Source: CAYSXS01 sp043817345
Lineage (GTDB): Bacteria > Patescibacteriota > Patescibacteriia > UBA2196
Assembly (NCBI GenBank): GCA_043817345.1
Contig: JBDRGZ010000075.1
Coordinates: forward strand, 1-23,345
DNA: 23,345 bases
Reading direction: 5' to 3'
Shown here: piece by piece, positions 6,962 to 13,989 of the stretch
How the letters are laid out: each line of letters begins with the position of its first letter
How positions within the stretch are numbered: position 1 is the stretch's first letter
Translations under genes and position numbers: made by a program
The notes under the pieces: model-generated
What the model was told of the DNA's origin: nothing
The model's input: the letters and a program-made list of their open reading frames with translations, nothing else
Database searches by the model: none

Positions 6962-8410
6962 ATGAGTAGTAAAAGCTTAAAGATCCTAAATATTATTGTT
7001 TTATCAGTTGTAATAGTTGCAACTGGTATTTTTGTTTTTAATAAGTTTTATCCCCAAACCAAGAAGTTAACAGGATATTTACCAAATAATACAGTAGCAT
7101 ACTTTGAATTTGAACCAAACCATAAGGATTTATTAGAGGTATATGAGAATAATAAAAGATCTCAAACACGTTTTGGACAATTGATAAAAGAAACCAATTT
7201 TTGGGGAGAATTTAACTCAGAGTTGATAACTCCTCAAATTAAAAAGATTGGTTTAGTAATATTAAAGGACGAAGAAGAATTACAAAAAGTATGGTTGTTA
7301 GATGTAAAAGATAGAAGTGCAGTAGAGACTCTTTTACCAAAAGATTTTTTTGCATCTAATTTAGAAAAAGATGTAATGATGGTTACTAAAGAGAGAGAAA
7401 TATCTAGAATGTTTCAGAAACAAGATGAAGTAGTTAATCAAACAGAAGATCAAAAAAATATATATTCAAAATTTAGTAAATTTAAATTTTTTAATTCATA
7501 TATTTCTAAGCAATACATTTTTAATCTAAAGGACAAAGAAGAAGATTTTAATATATTCTTTTTAAATAATTTTAATTTAGACCCAGGTTCATCAGCATAT
7601 TTTAGTTTACGTGCAGATGAGAATAAAATAGTTTTTGATTTTCAATCACAAACAAAAGACAGCCAAGAAAACAAAAAATTATCAAATCAAAATTATGAGT
7701 CTATTAAATCATTCCCACTTAATGATTTAGTTTTTGTTTTTGAAACATCTAAATTAAAAAATATTACTAACGAGTTAGAAAAGAACATATTTATAGATGA
7801 AGATAATAGACAAAATCTAGCTAGAAAATATATGTTTGATTGGGGTGATTTTGATAAGTTAACAGATTATCCAGCTACAATATTTTTTAAACATCAAGAT
7901 GACAGGTTCTATACTAAAGATTTATTAAATTTAGAAAAACTAGATTGGGGCATATTGATTAATGTTGAAAAAACAAAAGAAAAAGATGAAATGTATACAA
8001 AGTTAAGAAACTTTTTGAGTTACTATCTAGCTTTTGAATTTCCGGTTTGGCAAAGAGAAGTATTAGAAGATCAAAGTAGTGTAACCCAAGTTATTGCTAA
8101 TCCAAATACAATAAAATGGGAAATTCAAAATAAAGTAGAATTTTTTGAAAAAGGTAAATTTAAATTTGCTTTAGCAAATGAAGATAAAGGAATATATTTT
8201 TCTACTAATAAGGAGATATTGTTAGAAATTTTAAATCAAAGCCAAGAGAGTGATATAATAAAGGAGTGCCCAGATTTTGATGCACAAGAAGCTATATTCC
8301 TAAACAGTAAAAAATTAATTAAAGGCATGTTTAGTTATGTTGACCAAACTCTTGTACTTATAAACAAACAAGATAAGGATCTAGATGTAAAAGGGTGCTT
8401 ATTGTGGTAA
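6962..8410 (+). CDS. Membrane-anchored protein of unknown function (DUF3352-like)
   Basis: This 482-residue protein has one N-terminal membrane segment (about 8-27) followed by a large hydrophilic, probably extracytoplasmic, domain rich in Asp, Glu, Lys and Asn. The sequence just after the membrane anchor, LPNNTVAYFEFEPNH, resembles the start of DUF3352-type proteins, in which an 'LPxxTxxY' opening leads into repeated substrate-like folds of unknown role. No catalytic motif, lipobox or cysteine pair stands out. It begins 37 nt after polA with its own predicted promoter. Its 3' end lies 5 nt before the PIN-domain start codon, so it probably shares a transcript with the next two nuclease genes. 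The function is not recognised. Confidence 0.7.
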   Translation: MSSKSLKILNIIVLSVVIVATGIFVFNKFYPQTKKLTGYLPNNTVAYFEFEPNHKDLLEVYENNKRSQTRFGQLIKETNFWGEFNSELITPQIKKIGLVILKDEEELQKVWLLDVKDRSAVETLLPKDFFASNLEKDVMMVTKEREISRMFQKQDEVVNQTEDQKNIYSKFSKFKFFNSYISKQYIFNLKDKEEDFNIFFLNNFNLDPGSSAYFSLRADENKIVFDFQSQTKDSQENKKLSNQNYESIKSFPLNDLVFVFETSKLKNITNELEKNIFIDEDNRQNLARKYMFDWGDFDKLTDYPATIFFKHQDDRFYTKDLLNLEKLDWGILINVEKTKEKDEMYTKLRNFLSYYLAFEFPVWQREVLEDQSSVTQVIANPNTIKWEIQNKVEFFEKGKFKFALANEDKGIYFSTNKEILLEILNQSQESDIIKECPDFDAQEAIFLNSKKLIKGMFSYVDQTLVLINKQDKDLDVKGCLLW

Positions 8411-8415
8411 ATATT

Positions 8416-8871
8416 ATGAAAGTAGTTGTAGATACAAATGTTTTAATAGATGCATTAAATGACAATCTAAGTGTTACTTGGAAGATTTTAGAATTAGCAC
8501 ATAAAGGCGATGTACAGTTTTTTGCTTCAGATAAGATAGTTAAAGAATACAAGTTAATCATTAGAAGAGAGGTAGGAAAACCAAAAGATAAAAAGACATT
8601 AGAACGTTTTATTGCTAATGTTAATATTATTAGAAATACAAGCCATTTAAGATTAATCTCTGAAGATCATGAGGATGATAAGTTTGTAAATTTGGCTTTA
8701 TCAGCAAAGGCTGAATATATAATTAGTTCAGATAGACATATATTGGATTTAAGAGAATATGAAAATATTAAGATGGTAGATCCAAAAGATTTCTATTATC
8801 TATACAAAAATCAAGACGATAAAGATGGCAGTCAAGAATGGGTGAATCTTTTTGGAAATATCATAAAATAA
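8416..8871 (+). CDS. PIN-domain ribonuclease-like protein
   Basis: The 151-residue protein is a PIN-domain protein resembling the 'putative toxin component, PIN family' group. The four acidic positions of a PIN metal site can be placed: D6 in VVVDTNVLIDA, E44 in VKEYK, the acidic cluster ending at D88 in EDHEDDKF, and D106 in SSDRHILDL. The closing EYENIKMVDPKDFYYLY pattern also fits. I chose ATG 8416 because it places VVVDTN at the very N-terminus as in the family; an in-frame GTG at 8395 would overlap the preceding gene. Canonical toxins of this kind pair with a small antitoxin, and none is found on either side. A housekeeping RNase role, together with the adjacent exonuclease, is as plausible as a toxin role. 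Confidence 0.85.
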   Translation: MKVVVDTNVLIDALNDNLSVTWKILELAHKGDVQFFASDKIVKEYKLIIRREVGKPKDKKTLERFIANVNIIRNTSHLRLISEDHEDDKFVNLALSAKAEYIISSDRHILDLREYENIKMVDPKDFYYLYKNQDDKDGSQEWVNLFGNIIK

Positions 8872-8872
8872 T

Positions 8873-9403
8873 ATGAAAGCAGTCATTGACATTGAAACAA
8901 GAAATTCATTTCAAGACGTAGGGTCTAGAAGTAATTTAACTTTACTTAAAGTTTCAGTTGCTGTTGTTTATTGGTATCCAGAAGATAAATACTATTTTTT
9001 CTTTGAAGAAGATATGGAAGCTTTAGAAAATCTATTATCTCAGGCAGAATATATTATTGGATTTAATACACTTGGTTTTGATTTGCCTGTTCTACAGCAG
9101 TATATGAAAACATTACAATTAGCTAACAAGAAACAGATTGATATGATGTTAGAATTAGAAAAAGTTTTAGGATACAAGGTTGGTTTACAAGCAGTAGCTA
9201 AGGGAACATTAAATTTAGGAAAAATTAGTTCTGGTTTAGAAGCCATTAAGATGTGGGAAGAAGATAAAGTAGATGAACTTAAAAAATATTGCCAAGGAGA
9301 TGTTAGATTAACAAAAGAGATTTATGAATATGGTTTAGAAAACAAAAAAGTTAGATTTAATGCTGGTTGGGAAGATTATGATGTACCTGTTAATTGGCCT
9401 TGA
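8873..9403 (+). CDS. DEDDy-type 3'-5' exonuclease (RNase H-like fold)
   Basis: The 176-residue protein has the three exonuclease motifs of the DnaQ-like superfamily: Exo I D6/E8 in VIDIETR, Exo II D70 in IIGFNTLGFDLPVL, and Exo III Y139...D143 in KYCQGDVRLT. The tyrosine makes it DEDDy type. The fold is a compact single domain, as in the predicted RNase H-like / PolB-exonuclease-type stand-alone proteins, so it could process DNA or RNA ends. It starts 1 nt after the PIN-domain stop codon, which indicates one transcript and possibly one pathway. There is no Shine-Dalgarno sequence. Its stop codon lies within the -35 box of the next gene's promoter. Confidence 0.85.
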   Translation: MKAVIDIETRNSFQDVGSRSNLTLLKVSVAVVYWYPEDKYYFFFEEDMEALENLLSQAEYIIGFNTLGFDLPVLQQYMKTLQLANKKQIDMMLELEKVLGYKVGLQAVAKGTLNLGKISSGLEAIKMWEEDKVDELKKYCQGDVRLTKEIYEYGLENKKVRFNAGWEDYDVPVNWP

Positions 9404-9428
9404 AAATTTTTTTTAAAGAGAATATAAT
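9400..9428 (+). promoter_or_regulatory. Consensus promoter giving a leaderless mRNA
   Basis: TTGAAA (9400-9405), a 17-nt spacer, and a perfect TATAAT (9423-9428). Seven bases separate the -10 from the ATG at 9436, so the transcript should start at the A of the AUG. The -35 overlaps the stop codon of the exonuclease gene. Confidence 0.75.
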
Positions 9429-9435
9429 ATATTAT

Positions 9436-9690
9436 ATGTCAGAAGAAAAACTAATTGGTACAGTTAGTCACTACTTTGACAGAATTTCTGTAGCTGCTAT
9501 TAAATTGAGTGATGAACTAAAAGCTGGCACAGAAGTACACTTTATTGGTCATGGAGCAGATTTTACGCAAGTAATTTCTTCCATGCAGATGAATAATGAA
9601 GATATACAAATGGCAAAAGTTGGAGATGAAATTGGAACTAAGGTTGATGAAAAAGTTAAGTCTGGCACAGAAGTTCGTTTAGTAGTTTGA
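9436..9690 (+). CDS. Translation elongation factor-like protein (EF-Tu domain 2-like)
   Basis: This 84-residue protein resembles a single beta-barrel domain of the EF-Tu domain 2 type. The pattern KLIGTVSHYFDRISVAAIKLSDELKAG opens the barrel, GTEVHFIGHGADFTQ follows, and AKVGDEIGTKVDEKVKSGTEVRLV closes it. There is no GTPase domain. Small stand-alone proteins of this kind are found in many bacteria and archaea, sometimes near U32-peptidase genes, and their role is not established; RNA or ribosome contact is a reasonable guess. The ATG at 9436 is preferred over an upstream in-frame codon because residues 2-6 (SEEKL) fit the family start and because a consensus promoter sits exactly 7 nt upstream. 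No Shine-Dalgarno sequence is possible on that transcript. Confidence 0.8.
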   Translation: MSEEKLIGTVSHYFDRISVAAIKLSDELKAGTEVHFIGHGADFTQVISSMQMNNEDIQMAKVGDEIGTKVDEKVKSGTEVRLVV

Positions 9691-9750
9691 GAATAAGTAG
9701 TGAAAATTTAAAAAGACTTAAGTATAAGTTTTAGTATTTTTGTGTTAAAC

Positions 9751-9785
9751 AAAAAATCCGCAATAATGATTATTAGTGGTTTTTT
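9751..9785. terminator. Likely bidirectional terminator between convergent genes
   Basis: An A6 tract (9751-9756) pairs with a T6 tract (9780-9785) around an inner AATAA/TTATT stem, with a 3x3 mismatch between. The structure overlaps the last codons of the minus-strand gene ending at 9773 and separates it from the convergent plus-strand gene. It is imperfect, so the call is moderate. Confidence 0.5.
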
Positions 9786-10105
9786 GATACAACAAAATAT
9801 GAAACAATCGGTTCTTTTTTTCCTTTTAAATACCAATGACATTCATATGCTCCTGGTCTATAAAATGTGAACCAGGATCTTTTTTCTCTTAACATTACAA
9901 TTCTTTGCGGTTTTGGGTGAGCCTTATATATCATAAGGCTGTCGGTTGTACAGTTTGACCAGAAATATTTCATTTCTCCTACAATAGATTCCGAGGGAGA
10001 AGTAAAAATTTTGTTTTTTTCAGTTGGTTGCATGTTTTTCAAATCTAAACTTATAACCAACCAAACGAATAATAACAATAATGTAATTGAAATTATTTGT
10101 TTCAT
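9773..10105 (-). CDS. Small secreted or membrane-anchored protein, unknown function
   Basis: The 110-residue protein has a hydrophobic N-terminal helix (about 4-20) that can act as a signal anchor. A ~85-residue extracytoplasmic domain follows, with many aromatic residues and two cysteines (C52 and C89) that could form a disulphide. The tail looks like a small beta-rich domain (WFTFYRPGAYECHWYLKGK), but I do not recognise the family. It is the last gene of the glyA-folD run, 34 nt after folD. Unusually for this window, it has a clear Shine-Dalgarno sequence (AGGAG, 7 nt before the ATG). That may mean a different origin or independent translation control. Confidence 0.7.
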   Translation of the reverse strand: MKQIISITLLLLFVWLVISLDLKNMQPTEKNKIFTSPSESIVGEMKYFWSNCTTDSLMIYKAHPKPQRIVMLREKRSWFTFYRPGAYECHWYLKGKKEPIVSYFVVSKNH

Positions 10106-10112
10106 TAATTAA

Positions 10113-10117
10113 CTCCT
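10113..10117 (-). promoter_or_regulatory. Shine-Dalgarno sequence AGGAG
   Basis: On the minus strand AGGAG stands 7 nt before the ATG of the gene ending at 9773. It is the only textbook ribosome binding site found before a gene here; folD has a weaker AGGGTG. Confidence 0.75.
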
Positions 10118-10139
10118 AATCAGTACATTTTGCATAGTT

Positions 10140-10907
10140 CTATGATTTGGATAATCTTGGCAGGTTTTTGAATAAAAATGCAACTGTTAAAGGTCCAACA
10201 CCTCCTGGAACAGGAGAAATGTATTTTGATTTGTTTAAGCAGCCAGGATGAACATCCCCATAAATATTCTTATTTATTCTATTAATGCCTACATCTATAA
10301 CAATACAACCCTTTTTAATCATTTCTGGTTTTAACCAATGTTTTTTACCTAAAGCAATTACAATAACATCATATTTAGAATAATTATCTTTTTTAGGTTT
10401 TAAAGATATATTTACTTTAATTTTTTTCTTTTTTAATTCTTTTTCTAATGGTTTAGAAAACCCATTACTGTTAGTCAGTATTATACACTTCTTGTTCTCT
10501 ATTTTTTTCTTTGACATTTTAATTAAATGTACAATACTTTGTATTGTCGGTGGAATAATTTTTGTATTAATAAAACCATCAACATCTTTGTGTGGATTTA
10601 TTTTCTCAATAATCTTTTGTGTATTAAATTTTTTAGGTAAAGGAAGTTGAATTAATATTCCATTTACTTTTTTGTCTTTATTTAACTTCTCAATTAAATC
10701 AGTAACTTTTTTTTCTGAGGTTGAAGAAGGTAATATATGTTTTTTAAACTTAACTCCAACTTCTTTAGCTCTTTTTTCTTTAATATTTATATATATCTGT
10801 GAGGCAGAATCTTTACCAATTAAAATAGCTACTAAACTAGCTTTAGATTTTAAAGATTTAAATATTTTTTTAGCTTCTTGAGAACCATTTAAAATTATTT
10901 TATTCAT
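10140..10907 (-). CDS. folD: Divergent FolD (methylene-THF dehydrogenase/cyclohydrolase)
   Basis: The 255-residue protein is about 30 residues shorter than typical FolD. Known FolD enzymes interconvert 5,10-methylene-THF, 5,10-methenyl-THF and 10-formyl-THF in the cytoplasm. The folate-site residues are kept and align with the E. coli set at a constant offset: Y39 and K43 (YINIKEK), Q87 (GILIQLPLP) and D110 (KDVDGF). The closing PVPGGVGPLT (232-241) is also intact. In contrast, the usual P-C-T-P turn is PPTI (119-122), and the NADP-binding GRSxxVGxP loop is replaced by TNSNGFSKP (145-153), with the phosphate-contacting arginine gone. Cofactor preference or dehydrogenase activity may therefore be altered. 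The gene starts 1 nt after glyA, so the two are co-transcribed; FolD would use the methylene-THF that SHMT makes. Confidence 0.88.
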   Translation of the reverse strand: MNKIILNGSQEAKKIFKSLKSKASLVAILIGKDSASQIYINIKEKRAKEVGVKFKKHILPSSTSEKKVTDLIEKLNKDKKVNGILIQLPLPKKFNTQKIIEKINPHKDVDGFINTKIIPPTIQSIVHLIKMSKKKIENKKCIILTNSNGFSKPLEKELKKKKIKVNISLKPKKDNYSKYDVIVIALGKKHWLKPEMIKKGCIVIDVGINRINKNIYGDVHPGCLNKSKYISPVPGGVGPLTVAFLFKNLPRLSKS

Positions 10908-10908
10908 C

Positions 10909-12144
10909 TTATTTCACCCTAAATTGTTTTGTTAATCTTTTCACTTCTTTTAATATATTTCCTGGTTTTTTCTTTTCAATTAATGCCTCGTTTATCCATT
11001 TAGCAACCTGTTTCATTTCTTTTTCTTTCATACCTCTTGTTGTTAAAGCAGGAGTTCCTAACCTAATACCAGAAGGTTTCATTGGAGAGTTAGTTTCAAA
11101 AGGAACTGTGTTTTTGTTGCACACCAGTCCTGCTTTGTCTAAGACCACAGATGCGTCATGCCCATTAATATTTTTATCTCTTAAGTCAATTAAAATTAGA
11201 TGTTTATCTGTTCCTTTTGATACAACATTAAATCCATATTTTTTTAATTCATTAGCCAAGGCTTTTGCGTTTTTAATTGTTTGCTTAGCATATTTTTTAA
11301 ATTCAACTGATTGGGTTTCTTGCAAACAAACACCAATTGATGCAATTACATTATCACATGGACCACCTAGTAGACCAGGAAAGATTGCTCTATCAATTTT
11401 ATCTTTAAATTCTTGTTTGCAGATAATAACAGCTCCTCTTGGTCCACATAAAGTTTTTTGAGTAGACATTGTTACTACACCTGCATGTGGGAAAGGAGAT
11501 TTTAAAACTTTTCCAGCAATTAAACCTGCTTCATGGGCCACATCTGCTAGATAGTAGGCTTTAACTTTTTTAGCAATTTCAGATAATTTTTTGTAATTAA
11601 TATCTCTAGCATATGCTGTGCCTCCTGAAATTATTAACTTAGGCTTTTCTTTTTTGGCCAGTTTTAAAATTTTATTGTAATCAAAAACTTGTGTATCTTT
11701 TTCAACCCCATAATATACAGGGTTGAATATTTTAGCAATAAAGGAGATGGGTTTTCCTGAAGGAGATTTCCAACCATGAGAAAGATGGCCCCCATGAGTT
11801 AAATTCATTGCCAATATTTTGTCTCCAGGTTCAAGTAATCCAGATATTACAGCCAAGTTAGCTATGCTTGCTGAAACAGCTTTTACATTTACATGCCATT
11901 TCTTGTTGTTTAACCCGAAAGCTTTCAATGCCCTTTTGCAAGTTAATATTTCTATTTGATCAACAAATTCATTACCTTGATAATATCTTTTACCAGGCTC
12001 ACCTTCAGAATATTTGTGAGTTAAAACAGAAGATAAAGCTTCTCTAACATCTTTTGATGTGTAATTTTCCGACGCAATCAACACCAGCTTTTCTTGCTGG
12101 CGTTGTTCCTCTTTTTTAATTAAAGAATGTATTTGTTTATCCAT
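10909..12144 (-). CDS. glyA: Serine hydroxymethyltransferase (divergent)
   Basis: The 411-residue PLP enzyme is close to the usual length (417 in E. coli). SHMT converts serine plus THF to glycine plus 5,10-methylene-THF. Conserved blocks include SENYTS, YSEGEPGKRYYQG, THGGHLSHG (116-124) and LADVAHEAGLIAG (199-211, with D201 and H204 at the PLP-contact positions). K230 is the PLP lysine in MSTQKTLCGPRG, and R361 is in GIRLGTP. The residue before the lysine is Gln rather than the near-invariant His, and the LMH of the GGPLMH segment reads CDN (263-265). The start at 12144 is chosen because MDKQIHSLIKKEEQRQ matches family N-termini; an upstream ATG would overlap the antiporter gene. The gene lies 4 nt after the antiporter gene and 1 nt before folD. 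Confidence 0.93.
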   Translation of the reverse strand: MDKQIHSLIKKEEQRQQEKLVLIASENYTSKDVREALSSVLTHKYSEGEPGKRYYQGNEFVDQIEILTCKRALKAFGLNNKKWHVNVKAVSASIANLAVISGLLEPGDKILAMNLTHGGHLSHGWKSPSGKPISFIAKIFNPVYYGVEKDTQVFDYNKILKLAKKEKPKLIISGGTAYARDINYKKLSEIAKKVKAYYLADVAHEAGLIAGKVLKSPFPHAGVVTMSTQKTLCGPRGAVIICKQEFKDKIDRAIFPGLLGGPCDNVIASIGVCLQETQSVEFKKYAKQTIKNAKALANELKKYGFNVVSKGTDKHLILIDLRDKNINGHDASVVLDKAGLVCNKNTVPFETNSPMKPSGIRLGTPALTTRGMKEKEMKQVAKWINEALIEKKKPGNILKEVKRLTKQFRVK

Positions 12145-12148
12145 GTGT

Positions 12149-13153
12149 TTAAAATATGTTATATAGCTTAACAATAAAGACAATGTATAGCAAGGTCATC
12201 ATCATTCCTTCTGTAATTGTAATTTGTCTATCCATTGTTACTAACCATTGTACAAAAATTGTAGCAACCAAGAATGGCAGAGCAACATATATTATTTCAT
12301 GAGGAATAGGGATATTTGCAAATAGTCCAACAGCTCCGAAAACAACAAAAATATCAAAAATATTTGAACCAATAATGTTTCCTAACACCATATCAAAGTT
12401 TCCTTTCCTGGCAGAAGATACTGCTACTGAAATTTCTGGTAAAGAAGTACCTATAGCCACAATACTTGTGGCTAAAATAGAGGAACCAAGACCAACGATT
12501 GATGCAATTTCTAATAGAGAATCAATTGTATATTTTGCAGATATAAGGATAAAAAGCAAACTGACAATGAAAATTAGGATTAATTTAGTTAGGTCTTCTT
12601 TGCAAGCAACTGATTTATCTTCACCGTCATCTTTTAGATCTTGTTTAATTTTAGATTTAATTTCTTTATGTAAATCATCTCTGGTTTTTTTAGGATTCTG
12701 TTTTTTAATGTCCAGACTGTAAATAACATATATTACATATCCAACTAGGAATATAATAGCTTCCCAAAAATTAAAGATACCATCAATACATGTTAAGACT
12801 AGCAAAACAACCGCACTTAAGAAGAATGACATGTCATTAGACACACTATCCCAATTAAATTTTGCTACACGCCAAGAAATAACAACAACAAGACCAAGAC
12901 CTAATAATATATTAGCAATTACTGTACCAACAATATTACCTGCTAGAATAGCAGCCTCTCCTTTTAACACACCAAAAATTGAAGTAGCAAGTTCTGGAGC
13001 AGATGTTCCAACAGCTACAATTAAAATTCCAATCACAACAGGAGGAAGTTTTAAAATTGTGCCGATTTTTTCTGAAGCATCTGTAAAATAGTCTGCTGCT
13101 TTTATTAATATAAACAAACAAAAGGCAAAAACAAGGAGCCAAACAATGAGCAT
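12149..13153 (-). CDS. Ca2+/cation antiporter (CaCA family, YrbG/NCX-like)
   Basis: The 334-residue integral membrane protein consists of two inverted halves, each with an alpha repeat, and a charged cytoplasmic loop (about 149-188) between them. Repeat 1 has GTSAPE (49-54) and GNIVGTVIAN (72-81); repeat 2 has GTSLPE (235-240) and GNIIGSNIFD (258-267). The ion-ligand positions known from archaeal NCX are present: T50, E54, N81, T236, E240, S263 and D267. The one change is Ser to Thr at position 77. About ten membrane helices are expected. The protein should exchange Ca2+ for Na+ or H+ across the inner membrane. It is the first protein gene after tRNA-Arg on this strand and runs into glyA with a 4-nt gap, so calcium transport and folate genes probably share a transcript without an obvious functional link. 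Confidence 0.92.
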   Translation of the reverse strand: MLIVWLLVFAFCLFILIKAADYFTDASEKIGTILKLPPVVIGILIVAVGTSAPELATSIFGVLKGEAAILAGNIVGTVIANILLGLGLVVVISWRVAKFNWDSVSNDMSFFLSAVVLLVLTCIDGIFNFWEAIIFLVGYVIYVIYSLDIKKQNPKKTRDDLHKEIKSKIKQDLKDDGEDKSVACKEDLTKLILIFIVSLLFILISAKYTIDSLLEIASIVGLGSSILATSIVAIGTSLPEISVAVSSARKGNFDMVLGNIIGSNIFDIFVVFGAVGLFANIPIPHEIIYVALPFLVATIFVQWLVTMDRQITITEGMMMTLLYIVFIVKLYNIF

Positions 13154-13190
13154 AGGTTTGTATTTAAGATTTTAAAAAATATTTTGTATT

Positions 13191-13262
13191 TACCCCGAGA
13201 GGGAATCGAACCCCCATCTTTGCCTTAGAAGGGCATTGCTCGATCCATTGAGCTATCGGGGC
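13191..13262 (-). tRNA. tRNA-Arg (anticodon UCU)
   Basis: The minus strand folds into a full cloverleaf. The acceptor GCCCCGA pairs with TCGGGGT, the D stem is GCTC/GAGC, the anticodon loop is CTTCTAA (anticodon TCT), and the T arm GGGGG-TTCGATT-CCCTC includes one G·T pair. The first acceptor pair is G1·U72 and the anticodon stem's outer pair is A-A, both slightly unusual. A73 is the discriminator. CCA is not encoded. The tRNA lies 37 nt upstream of the antiporter gene on the same strand and could be processed from a shared transcript. Confidence 0.93.
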
Positions 13263-13269
13263 AGGGTTA

Positions 13270-13293
13270 AGAGCAAGAAAATTTTCTTGCTCT
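13270..13293 (-). terminator. Perfect 24-nt hairpin after lemA
   Basis: The sequence is a perfect inverted repeat (AGAGCAAGAAAA and its complement) between lemA and tRNA-Arg. It probably ends the lemA transcript on the minus strand. The base run after it is not a strong T tract, so it could instead be a processing or stabilising hairpin. Confidence 0.5.
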
Positions 13294-13304
13294 TTAGTAT
13301 ATAT

Positions 13305-13862
13305 TTAAAATTTAACTTTTACATTTTCTCTCTCCTTAGCATCAGCTACTTCGTAAAAATCATATTTTTTGAACTTTAACATGCCAGCAACCATATTGTT
13401 TGGGAAAGTTTCAATCTTTGTATTAAAGTTACGTACATTTGCATTATAAAATCTGCGTGAAGCCTCGATTTTGTTTTCAGTTTCTTCAAGTTGTTTCTGT
13501 AGTTCTTGAAAATTTTGACTAGCTTTTAGTTCAGGATAATTTTCAGCTACTGCAAACAAACTTTTTAATGTTTCTGTTAAAGCATTTTCTGCTTTTGCTG
13601 CTTCAGCTGGATTTTTAGCTGAAATTGCATTGGCTCTAGCTTCGGTAACTTTAGTAAAAACACCTTCTTCATGCTTTGCATAACCTTTGACGGTTTCAAC
13701 TAAATTTGGGATCAAATCATGTCTTCTTTTTAGTTGTACATCAATATCTGACCATGCTTCTTTTGTTTTGTTGTTCAATCTTACTAGTGCATTATATACA
13801 CCAATTAACCAACCAACAATTACAATGACCACACCAATGATAATATAGAGTAGAGTATTCAT
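13305..13862 (-). CDS. lemA: LemA family protein
   Basis: The 185-residue protein starts with a membrane segment (about 4-24). The LemA signature follows: YNALVRLNNKTKEAWSDIDVQLKRRHDLIPNLVETVKGYAKHE, then the long helices with LKASQNFQELQKQLEETENKIEASRRFYNANVRNFN, and the short PNNMVAGMLKFKKYDFYE region. LemA proteins are helical bundle proteins anchored in the membrane with most of the chain outside or, in some species, facing the cytoplasm. Their molecular role is still unclear. The gene is divergent from the pilus operon and shares with it an intergenic region holding two AT-rich palindromes, one beginning 14 bases from the lemA start codon. Confidence 0.95.
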   Translation of the reverse strand: MNTLLYIIIGVVIVIVGWLIGVYNALVRLNNKTKEAWSDIDVQLKRRHDLIPNLVETVKGYAKHEEGVFTKVTEARANAISAKNPAEAAKAENALTETLKSLFAVAENYPELKASQNFQELQKQLEETENKIEASRRFYNANVRNFNTKIETFPNNMVAGMLKFKKYDFYEVADAKERENVKVKF

Positions 13863-13875
13863 AAATTCTTTAAAA

Positions 13876-13909
13876 AATTAATATGAATTAGTTATTGTTC
13901 ATATTAATT
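13876..13909. repeat. 12-bp perfect inverted repeat in the lemA-pilM intergenic region
   Basis: AATTAATATGAA (13876-13887) and its exact complement (13898-13909) flank a 10-nt spacer, 14 bases from the lemA ATG. It could be an operator for a dimeric regulator or a hairpin in the lemA leader. The AT richness of the genome raises the chance background somewhat. Confidence 0.65.
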
Positions 13910-13913
13910 ACTA

Positions 13914-13933
13914 ATTATTAATATATTAATAAT
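13914..13933. repeat. 20-bp perfect palindrome in the lemA-pilM intergenic region
   Basis: A continuous AT-only self-complementary sequence (13914-13933) lies between the two divergent genes, 28 bases upstream of the pilM -35 box. It is a candidate protein-binding site. It might also just reflect AT-rich sequence. Confidence 0.55.
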
Positions 13934-13960
13934 ATTACATTAAAAAGCATTTAAAAGCAA

Positions 13961-13989
13961 TTGGTGAGACCTTTTTTTTATGATATACT
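13961..13989 (+). promoter_or_regulatory. Promoter of the type IV pilus operon
   Basis: TTGGTG (13961-13966), a 17-nt spacer, then TGA-TATACT with the hexamer at 13984-13989: a good extended -10 promoter. The predicted start near 13996 leaves a ~55-nt leader before pilM, without a Shine-Dalgarno sequence. Confidence 0.75.

Noticed and set aside
8395..8415. Upstream GTG start for the PIN-domain gene
   Set aside because: It would add residues before the family's VVVDTN start and overlap the preceding gene. ATG 8416 gives the normal N-terminus.
8416..8871. Toxin-antitoxin system built on the PIN protein
   Set aside because: No small antitoxin-like ORF lies on either side; the neighbours are a large membrane protein and an exonuclease.
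9700..9740. Additional small hairpin after the EF-Tu-like gene as its main terminator
   Set aside because: Only a 5-bp ACTTA/TAAGT stem forms. The bidirectional structure at 9751-9785 is the better candidate.
12145..12183. Longer glyA start at 12183
   Set aside because: The extra 13 residues are hydrophobic, overlap the antiporter coding region and have no counterpart in SHMT. MDKQIH at 12144 fits.
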